Positions 56,069 to 64,000 of a stretch of DNA of 64,000 nucleotides are shown one piece after another. The number at the start of each line of letters is the position of its first letter. Within the stretch, counting starts at the first letter, position 1. Made by a program: the position numbers and the translations under genes. The notes under the pieces were generated by a model. That model did not search any database. It was not told the origin of the DNA and worked only from the letters and a program-made list of their open reading frames with translations. The stretch spans positions 25,963,371 to 26,027,370 of the forward strand of contig OZ020487.1 of assembly GCA_963971405.1 (NCBI GenBank). Reading direction: 5' to 3'. This DNA is from Psococerastis gibbosa. Its lineage: Eukaryota > Arthropoda > Insecta > Psocodea > Psocidae.

Positions 56069-57861
56069 CGGCTTTGGGGGACGTCAAACAGTAGGCTACT
56101 TACGGCCTACTTGTACAGTATCTTCCACATCTTTAACTTTTTAGCACTTCTATTCTATTGTGACCTAGGCCTACCTCCCGCCCATTTTCGAACTTAAAAG
56201 TTGCAAAATATTAGCCTATATCGACTGACAAAAACACCAATGTGTAGCTAACAAAGCAGCACGGAACCAACGTTTCTCTTTTCGTGTGAACACAACAGCA
56301 TTTATTTGTGTTCGTTTTAGGCGCCCCTCTTCATTTCACATTGACTTGTAAAGCTACGACAATCTATTTCTGTATCAATCGTTTGTTGTTAAATTGTCTA
56401 GCTATAAAGTTATACAATAGTTATGTTTAAAGACAATGTGTAGACTTTAAAAATATGTTCCCCTGGTTGGGAATTTTCGTAGAGTTAATACTATGACGTG
56501 TTGACTAGATAGAACCAAATTTTATGGAGTAGGTATGGAAACAAAAAAATAGGCTGATGTACTATTGACTTCCCCTCACAGCACGAAGCCCTCTTTGCTG
56601 CAATGCAATATAATACACAATATGACATGTAATATGACTAGTCTATGATAGTCTAATGTCAGATTAATTGTCTTGACTATAATGTGAAATGTTAGGGCTA
56701 TTTTTATCCATCATGTAAGGTACAGGTACTTCGTGCTGCGTACTCCCCTGTCACTCTCCTCTACAAGATGTACCTACCATAGCATGCCAAAGCTTATGAG
56801 GATGGTAGCCACACAGGAAAGATTTGAAAAATATTCAATATATTTTATATTATTAAACTTAATAATAAAAATTGTGTTGCTTACCGATTTGCATCTTTGG
56901 CACAGCCCATTATTTCTGTAGGTGCTTTTGTGCGTAAAATCAGTGAGATACATAATTTTCTATTATACATTTTCCATTTCCTTTGTACCTATCATCCTTA
57001 TTCATCTCAAAAGCTGGGGGTTAAAAACTTTAAATAATTCTGAAAACTTGTAAATCGAGTGGTTTAATAATACGATGAGTTTGTGCATGATAGCCAGTTA
57101 AGTGCAGAAAGAAATGTAATGTTCTGACGTAGGTTTTAAGAAGCCTACGAAACAAACAATTACATAGCAGGGGCTGAATAACATTCAATTGCATATTATG
57201 GAATATCTTGTTCAATAAGACACTGTTTAATGTAAATTGCATGTATCACGATGATCTGAGGTGGCAGTTTATTTTAATTTATGGCATTATGGTCGCAGCC
57301 ATGCGGCTGACGGATGGACAGACATTTTTGAAATTAGTTTGAGAATTTTATGCTCTGAACAATAATTTAAATCGATATTGTATTCAAGCTCCTTGACGTG
57401 AGCAAGGAAGTTCACATGAGCGGTTAAATGGGATCCCCATTTAAGGAGAAATATTATAAACTTCAAAGTCACCTCAAATCATTGCGTATATTAACCATAC
57501 TATTTTTAAACGGTTTCCTCCAGTTAATACCTCTGATCCTATTCAGTTACGGCATATTAAAAACTACAACGTGATTTTAACTTATTTCTATATATATATA
57601 TCACCCACATGTGAGATGTGAAATGATAATATTTGAGAGAAATTAGGCTAATTTTAACTAAACACATTGAATAAATTTATTCTTTAAAAGAACAAAACAA
57701 CAAAATTAGGTATTCAACATTGGCCATTGACTAGATAAAATACTGAAGGAAATTAAAGAAATAATAAACTTAGGTATATAAAAAACATTAACACTGCGGT
57801 AACAAGATTTGACAACAATTTTCAGCTACCGACAAAGTAAAAAGTTAGCCTATAATTCCTA
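56069..57861. other. Intergenic, nothing recognised
   Basis: Between the RIM 3' end and the KIF3B 3' end. Frames such as 56733-56921 (+), 57030-57242 (-) and 57287-57472 (-) show no family signal. A missing final KIF3B exon, if one exists, could lie in this stretch or in 58350-59160, but I could not identify it. Confidence 0.5.
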
Positions 57862-58348
57862 AAAAATTGTATAAAATAAAAACACATTTAAAATATGATG
57901 CTGAGTAAAGGGCGTATGTCTAAAACTATATTCTATTTTTGTGACAGCTATTATTTGAAGCCAAAAACATTTTATTTAAGCACATTAGTATCGTCTATGA
58001 TTATGATGGTGTCTACGAAATTTCTAATGGACCAAGCAGACGACATTTGCCAGCATTTATAACAGTTTGGTTATAAAAATAAAAAATTGTATAAAATAAA
58101 AACACATTAAAAATATGTGAGTAATGGGCGTATGTCTAAAACTAGCTAATTTTTGTGACAGCTACTATTTGAAGCCAAAACATTAAGAACCATTTTATTT
58201 ATGCACATTAGTATCATCTATCATTATAATGGGACCAACGAAAATCTAAGCCTTGCAGATTGTAGAAAATGATTAACGACAATTATATTTTTAATGGACC
58301 AAGCAGACGACATTTGCCAGCATTTACTTATAACATTTTGGTTATAGG
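57862..58348. repeat. Tandem duplication, unit ~220-270 bp
   Basis: AAATTGTATAAAATAAAAAC, GGGCGTATGTCTAAAACTA, TTTGTGACAGCTA and GACCAAGCAGACGACATTTG occur twice in the same order (about 57862-58078 and 58080-58348). The second copy carries about 45 extra bases. Confidence 0.75.
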
Positions 58349-59165
58349 CTGGATTATGGAATTTAGATTCACCGGTAGTTAATTGAAATTGACCTAGTCC
58401 AGCAGTGCTAGGTATTAATCCAAGTAAAATCCAATATTAGAACGATAAATTATGCAACAAATTTACATTGTTTGATTCCCTGCACGTGCCATATAGCATA
58501 ACCGCGGAAGTAGGTAGCATAGATATTGATTTTTTATAAATTAGGGTTCTGATTGGTACGAAAAATTTCCTAAACAAACAGCAGCGGATCTCCAGTTAAT
58601 CGAAAGCGTTGCAGCGACTTTTTATTTTACAGTAGTGTGAAATATATTTCCTGGTTGATGAAGTTGTGATAAGAGAACAGTAGTGTCAGAGTGAGTGTGT
58701 TCAATGTTTCTATTAATCATATATAGATATTAGACATTTGTCGGTAAGACTACTGCAATAATCTAGCGTAAGTTAGTCTATATTAGGAAATTAATTTAAA
58801 TGAACGGGAAGTTCATTAATGGAATAGAAGGATGGAAAGTATCTTACCTACTAGACTATTTAGGAACGAGGCCTCGAGGCTTGGGAAAAACAGGATTACT
58901 TGTCGATGCGGGTCTTTTTATCTTAACTGCAGAGGCTGAAGCAGACCTGAAATACAAGAATTCAATAAAAAATCCCCCAGTCCGCAAGAAATAAAAATTA
59001 TTTACTCTAGGCCCTGAGTCATTCTACCGTATTCATATTTAGACTCTTCAAAAACTGTCCAGAGCAACCATGGGCATCAGAAATCAGAGACTAAATATTT
59101 AGACTTAAAAATGTAATTTATGTGGAAATGTGGTAGTGCAGTTTTATGCGGTTATGACCGAACTA

Positions 59166-59871
59166 TTAGGCCAGGTACATACGGAAGATTCTCGCAGTTG
59201 GGACGTCTTTTCCCCTGTAGGAATAGGCCTTGTGGAATGGTTGGTGCAAACGAAGAGTCTACTGCAGAGGATTTCTATGATTTGACGTTGTTACGCCCTA
59301 AGCTTAACACAAGAGCATTTGCTCTTCTTGGCCTAGGCTCATGGCTGAGGGCATATGACAAACCTGTTTTTGGTAAATATTATATCGTTCGTCACGGATG
59401 GATGTCCTTAGCCATGATACATAAAACACGAACCTTGGGTTCGGAAAGAACTAATTCACCATGTGAGCTGATAGACTGTCCTATGGATGTAGGAGTAAGT
59501 ACGAATTATCATGTAGCCCTTATGTTACTAAGTCCCCCCCCCCCCCCGAACTCATTATGTTGTCCCTTAAGTGTTTCAAGTTGTCCCTAAGTTATTATGT
59601 GGTTATGCTAATTTATTTTGTGCCATCTAATATACTCATATACAATTCCCCTCTCATAAGTCCACTCTGAATACTCTAATCTATAGAAGGTCCCAATTAG
59701 TGGTATTGGGAGTGTGACAGACGTATATACGGGAAACCCGTTCACTTTTGTGCGGTCGGCTTCTGAATTCGTCAAGAAACCTTCTGCTAACCCTATGGCT
59801 ACTATGGAAAACACGTCGGCAAGTCGCGACTGCGAGAATCGTCCGTGTGTACCGGACCTTAGTACCTACCT
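59166..59871. mobile_element. PIF/Harbinger-like non-autonomous element
   Basis: Inverted ends of 29 bases (59169-59197 and 59840-59868) with about four mismatches, both containing GATTCTCGCAG or its complement. TTA flanks both sides (59166-59168 and 59869-59871), the 3-base duplication typical of PIF/Harbinger. The open frame 59120-59590 crosses the left end and shows no known family, so it is not called a gene. Confidence 0.65.
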
Positions 59872-59888
59872 CTGATTAGTTACTGCAC

Positions 59889-60275
59889 TTAAGAGTGTAC
59901 AGCCCGTAGAAAAGTGGCAGCCCGAAATTTAAAACTTTTTATTTTTTATTTAATTAACTAAGCATGTTATTAAAGATTTGGCTCTTCAAAGTTGTAAAAT
60001 ACTGCTTCATGCATAATATAATATAGTATTTTCAGTTTTCGAAATTGTAGTTTTTTTATAAAATCGATTATACGTGAAAAGTTATTGTTCATAAAATATT
60101 TGCATGTTTCTGAATAAACTACAATTTCGAAAATTAAAAATATCTTATAATATGACGCATGAAGTAGTCTTGTACAACTTTGTTGAGCCAAATCTTTAAT
60201 AACATGATTAGTTAATTAAATAAGAAATAAAATGTATTAAATTTCGGGATGGCAATTTCCTAAGGGCTGTACACT
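59889..60275. mobile_element. Hairpin element, type D, copy 2
   Basis: Close relative of 54773-55135, with the same AGAGTGTACAGCCCGTAG end and foldback arms. The right end stops at GTACACT, lacking the last bases. It abuts the KIF3B C-terminal frame: the in-frame TAG at 60274-60276 falls on its border. Confidence 0.8.
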
Positions 60276-60487
60276 AAATAAATGGTTTAATTACTAACCT
60301 CAATTTGGCTGGAGCTCTAGACGTATTTCCTCTCATTTTGCTTGCGTCGATATCAATATTGTCCTCCACCTGCAGCGCCTCATCTAATATTGCGAGTATT
60401 TTTGGGGCTACAACAGGCCCTTCGTAGTCCATTGTATTCCGTAGAGGTAAATCCAGATCCAAGTAAAGCACATTTTCCCCACGATAC
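60274..60487 (-). CDS. KIF3B: KIF3B C-terminal exon (3' end uncertain)
   Basis: Acceptor ATTCGTAG, phase 2 in. Encodes [20 protein letters not shown] then [20 protein letters not shown] and [14 protein letters not shown], all characteristic of the KIF3B tail. It either ends at TAG 60274-60276, at the border of a hairpin element, or splices at TTGAG|gttagt (exon end 60299) to an exon I could not find. The second is plausible because the vertebrate tail is longer. Confidence 0.8.
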
Positions 60488-63400
60488 CTACGAATAAAAT
60501 ATGCCATTGTCACTCTATGGGCAACCTACAGTTACGGCTATTTCAGAGTTAAAATGGCTGTGCCGACTGAAACCATGGCTATGATTGACAGTCACACCTC
60601 AGAAATTGCTAGTTAGCTAAGTTTTATCGCACCTTATTTGTATACACACAAAATAAATTACACTCGTATATTATAAAGAAAATAAAAATTAAACAAATAA
60701 CGGGATTCGAACCTGCACCCCAGACGCTTGTTGATCAGTCACACAACTACAATATGCAATGAATCGAAAAACGTTTCCTTACCTCGTAGTTGCACTGTTG
60801 TTGGCTCGTAGACGCGCCACTTCTGAAGTAGGTCTGCGTTCTCCTTGTGACGCTAGCGGTCGGTGAGAAAGGATGGGGCAACTTTCAACGTGGCCGGCCT
60901 TCCAACAGTCCTCTGCCTCATCATATCGCATGCTAGCTAGTACTTTATTAAAATGTTCTGGGGGCAAGAAATTGTCAATGATAAGCCTCTTCAATTTTAA
61001 GTCTTTTATAAGTGCGCTTTGTGTGTCTTCCAAATCCCTTCTCTCCTTGTTAAAAACTTCCGTACTGTCCTCAATTTCTTGTTTTACGGATTGCAGTTTA
61101 GCATACATTCGTCTCAGCTTCTTTGTTTTCGAATCGACTTCCTGCTGCAAATTTTGATAATTCCCTCGGACTATTTCAAACGATTCGTCTTCCATTTCCA
61201 ACTTTCGCCTCATTTCCGCTTCCTTCCGCTTTCTTTCCGCGATTTCCGCCAAGCTCCTCTCTAACTCCCGCTGCTGCTCATTAGTGTGGTCTACTATGTT
61301 CTTGCCGCCAAGAACCAATTTACCCTCCAGAGATTGAATTTTTTTCATTAACTCCTCAGCCTCAGCATTTTGCTGTTTTACTTCTTCATCATTTAACACT
61401 ACTTCAGAGTCAATCTCTTCAATTTCTTCGTTATCTTCTTTATTCGTTTCATCTATTTTATCAGTCTTTTTCTTTTTCTCGGTTTTCTTCCGCTTCCGCC
61501 CTTCTTGATTTGCTTTCTTAAGCAATGCTTCCTGGAGGAATGTAATTTCGTCTTTCAATTTTCTCATCAAGGTGTCTTTTGGATCCTCATTGATACGAGG
61601 TTTGTTCTGTATGCTCTTAGCTCGGTGAGCATATCGTAAGGTAGTCATAGTTTCCTCCAGGTTATAATTAGCAGGACCTATATTAGCAATCATGAGAGTC
61701 CGAGAGTTTCCTCCTAGTGAATCTTGTAAAAGTCTCGTAAGTTTTGAATCTCTATACGGAATGTGACCACTGGAGCCGTTAACAAGAGCTGAAATTACGT
61801 TTCCCAGCGCAGACAGAGACAAATTGATTTGGCTAGCTTCTTTAAGCCGCTCTCCAGTGGTTCCAGTTTTTGCTTGTCGTTCACTTCCAGCCAAATCAAC
61901 CAAATTTAACATGCCTGAAATTGTCAAAGAGGTTACATTAAAATTATTAAAAATTATACAGCGGAACATCCCATCTATTTTAGAAAAAAAAATCAAATAA
62001 TCAGTAATAATATTACCTCAAAGTTGTATTATTCTTCAAACTTACCTAGTTTAATATTGTTGTACTTGGTGTCAGGCCCGGCGTCGCTCATTTCGACCCT
62101 TATTTGAAAAATAGCATGAGACCGGGAACTATGTTCATTCATGTCAGTAGCTCCAATGGTTCTATTCATATTGCCCATGTACATTACTTTCTCAATCTGC
62201 GCCACATCTTTACAATTGATAAGCATCAAGTCCTAAAATTTAAAATATTAAGCTGCCATTATTTCCCATTTCAGAAAGTCTATTCATCATTTAAGGAGTT
62301 CGAGAACTATTCTCTCATAGATGCAGTGTATGGAAATACACCTTTTTAATCGTAAGACTCATAGCAGTTGAAGACCACAATCGATTATAAATTTAAAATA
62401 TTCATAGTTCTTGCTCTGAGCGCTGTGTTTTAAAAGCCGTATATCATCGGACCCTCATTGATTTTGCGAATTCTGATTGCACCAATGGATTCCTTGTGAT
62501 AAATTGCTATAGAACAGTTGGCAAAAGTGTAAATTTTGGACCCTCATCGTTTTTAGTCGGGGTTTCCACTTACGTCAATCGTCAATGAAAATTATGAAAT
62601 TGAAGGACATTTCAATTTTTTATTGATGGCGGCGTTTCCACATGTTTTTTTTTTCAAAAATTGACAATTTTCTATTGAAACGTATGCGCCAAATTTTTGA
62701 AATTTGTTTGCATTTGTTTTTTGTAAATTTTGTTTGTATTTGTTTTCTTCGTACACTTATTATTTTTAATAAAACCTAATAATAGTAGGAGATCCGAAGT
62801 AAGATCGACCTTCACCGCTCTGTTTAATGGATGAAAACTTTTTTTTAAAAAAATCAATTAAAATAGTTGTACTTGACACACTTGACATATCCCATGACGC
62901 CATTTTTTAATTTTAGTTTGTTTGTTTGTGATTTTACTCTATGATCAATTGATCATTGATCAATTTTAACAATGGTATAGAGTAAAATCGAAATGTCCTT
63001 CAATTTCATAATTTTCATTGACGATTGACGTATGTGGAAACCCCGCCTTAGCCTGTGGTCTTCAGTTGCTTCTTACCTCAACATAGATATTCCCCTCTGG
63101 CGATTGTCGAATTTCATGCCTCCTCGGATGTTTCGGGTCCTCCAATAAGTCTCGAATTTTTTCCTGATAAATTTCCATATACGAAACCCTCACAAGGTAT
63201 TGCATATTTTCCGTATTTTCGATGTGACTGAATATTTGCTCAAATGATCGCGGAATGATACCTACGGAATAAAATACGAAGAAATAATGACAATAAAAAA
63301 TAGCCATGACTTTTACCAGCTATCTCTCGGGCGCATCGTCGCACTACTTTGCGCAACCTACCCACTTCCATTTGGTGACAATTTAAGTTAATTATTTAAT

Positions 63401-64000
63401 TAAAGTTAATTATAGCAATCATTCACATTCATGTATTGCGATTACACAATATAAAACCTTAAAGACATACAGGGCCAAATTCAGGGGTACAAGCTTTTCT
63501 TTGGTTCGGGAATGAAACATGTAAGGTAATGTAGTAAATATTTATTTTATTGGTAGGCCTAAGCCGTGTATTCCACTTGTCAATATTTCGTCATTTGTGA
63601 TTAAAAAAGTTTTTTGATTTAAATTATAAATTAAGATAAAATAGATAAGTTAAGTATCTACATAATAGTCTCCTTAAAACAAAAATCTAAACCTTTTTTA
63701 GTCACAAATGACAGAATATTGACAAGTATACACGCCTAACGACGAGATACAAAAAATCATTACGATGTTGCCTTAAGCTTAGGCGGTTATTCCACTGACG
63801 TCAATAATCACTTTTGACGTCAGTGGAAGCGCCTTATCGAAGTTAATATATGTATATAAAAAAAATCAAACTACTTAATGCTAGTGTACCTTTAAGTGCG
63901 TTATCATCCCTAATGCCTTCCATGGTATACGTTTTTCCGGTTCCGGTCTGGCCATAAGCAAATATGGTAGCGTTGAATCCCTGTAGAACTGAGGAAACAA
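60274..64000 (-). CDS. KIF3B: Kinesin-2 motor subunit KIF3B (Klp68D-like), 3' part of gene
   Basis: Kinesin-2 (KIF3A/KIF3B/KAP) drives intraflagellar and axonal anterograde transport (family knowledge). Five exons, in minus-strand order 63890-64000, 63077-63261, 62046-62232, 60783-61914 and about 60299-60487, join in phase into one protein. It has P-loop GQTGTGKT, switch [12 protein letters not shown], switch [10 protein letters not shown] and motor end [20 protein letters not shown] lysine-rich then glutamate-rich stretch and coiled coil follow, with [12 protein letters not shown] and the C-terminal [16 protein letters not shown]...MDYEGP. The HTNEQQ and YR-EN...DYEGP motifs distinguish KIF3B/C from KIF3A. 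The N-terminal motor exons are beyond 64000. Confidence 0.93.
60690..60760 (-). repeat. Possible tRNA-derived sequence in KIF3B intron
   Basis: On the minus strand TAGTTGTGTGACTGATC precedes the B-box-like GGTTCGAATCCCG at normal spacing. The clover-leaf stems are not convincing. Confidence 0.3.
60783..61914 (-). CDS. KIF3B: KIF3B exon (motor end, neck, coiled coil)
   Basis: Acceptor AATTTCAG, donor CGAG|gtaagg, phase 1 in and 2 out; 1132 bases. Encodes [20 protein letters not shown] (switch II), [32 protein letters not shown], then [14 protein letters not shown] followed by [13 protein letters not shown]. The opposite-charge runs are thought to steer pairing with KIF3A. After that come heptad-rich coiled coil, [16 protein letters not shown], and [16 protein letters not shown], a conserved end-of-stalk motif. 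Confidence 0.95.
62046..62232 (-). CDS. KIF3B: KIF3B exon (motor, switch I)
   Basis: Acceptor AAATTTTAG, donor CTAG|gtaagt, phase 0 in and 1 out. Encodes [20 protein letters not shown] then [20 protein letters not shown] and [22 protein letters not shown] is switch I. Confidence 0.95.
62553..63050. mobile_element. Hairpin element, type A, copy 3
   Basis: In the KIF3B intron between the switch I exon and the preceding one. GGGGTTTCCAC.TACGTCAAT ends and complement, interior GATCGACCTTCACCG and CATGACGCCATTTTTTAATT shared with 15964-16446 and 18900-19283. Confidence 0.75.
63077..63261 (-). CDS. KIF3B: KIF3B exon (motor, mid part)
   Basis: Acceptor TTCCGTAG, donor GAG|gtaaga, phase 1 in and 0 out. 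Encodes [20 protein letters not shown] then [20 protein letters not shown] and [34 protein letters not shown] is a conserved kinesin-motor helix/strand. Confidence 0.95.
63560..63746. mobile_element. Hairpin element, type C, copy 2
   Basis: Arms CACTTGTCAATATT and complement, ATTTGTGA/TCACAAAT, and ATAGATAAGTTAAGTATCTA. The latter block and AATAGTCTCCTTAAAAC are shared with 55803-56068. Ends GGCCTAAGCCG and CGCCTAAC. Confidence 0.65.
63779..63837. mobile_element. Hairpin element, type B, minimal copy (about 59 bp)
   Basis: TTCCACTGACGTCA and TGACGTCAGTGGAA face each other around a short AT-rich loop, with GGCG and CGCC at the borders. It looks like a type B element reduced to its arms. Confidence 0.65.
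63890..64000 (-). CDS. KIF3B: KIF3B exon (P-loop), cut by window end
   Basis: Donor AAAG|gtacac, phase 1 out. Encodes [20 protein letters not shown] then [24 protein letters not shown] is the nucleotide-binding P-loop; the exon runs on beyond the window. Confidence 0.95.

Noticed and set aside
59120-59590. 156-codon plus-strand frame as a gene
   Set aside because: It spans the left end of a Harbinger-like element, includes a poly-C run, and shows no motif of a known family.
1-64000. CRISPR array or prokaryotic operon
   Set aside because: Repeats are dispersed or palindromic without regular spacers; genes have spliceosomal introns.

Overview
The window is animal nuclear DNA: AT-rich, with GT-AG introns of up to 13 kb, dense interspersed repeats, and two conserved neuronal/ciliary genes in pieces. 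The protein sequences look arthropod-like to me (inference; an insect or crustacean is possible and the species cannot be fixed from this sequence). The ordinary long open frames miss much of the coding content, because most exons are short. I rebuilt the genes from splice sites, reading phase and family motifs.

Gene 1 (+ strand, about 8.85-54.46 kb) is the 3' two-thirds of a RIM-type active-zone scaffold gene (Rim/RIMS). Twenty exons join in perfect phase into 888 codons plus a stop: a charged linker, the PDZ domain (30.2-31.4 kb), a linker, C2A (48.1-49.7 kb), a linker with a symmetric 81-base exon that may be alternative, and C2B (52.3-54.46 kb). The Rab-binding/zinc-finger N terminus lies upstream of the window. 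One intron uses a GC-AG boundary. Gene 2 (- strand, about 60.27 kb to beyond 64.0 kb) is a kinesin-2 beta-type motor (KIF3B/Klp68D). It has the P-loop, switch I and II, the charged neck/coiled coil and the conserved C-terminal segment; its first exons lie to the right of the window. The two genes are convergent (tail to tail), separated by about 5.8 kb of repeats.

Mobile DNA fills the introns. (i) An apparently intact hAT transposon (38.23-42.06 kb) has matching termini, a perfect 8-base target duplication and a two-exon, 848-residue transposase. (ii) A non-LTR retrotransposon (about 21.0-25.05 kb) has overlapping ORF1/ORF2, one frameshift and one stop. (iii) Two Penelope-like elements (18.0-20.2 and 28.15-28.68 kb) and a solo terminal repeat (51.05 kb) all carry hammerhead-ribozyme-like folds. 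(iv) There are several short hAT-type and Harbinger-type non-autonomous elements. (v) There are two SINE-like families and tRNA-like sequences, one of them inside a palindrome. (vi) A set of foldback (hairpin) elements shares outer or inner modules in different combinations.

The points most worth a second look are the sense-strand hammerhead-like fold inside a RIM intron, the mosaic hairpin family with a reused inner core, the palindrome enclosing a tRNA-like sequence, the intact hAT, and the splice peculiarities of RIM. I see no bacterial-type operons, CRISPR arrays or canonical complete tRNA/rRNA genes.
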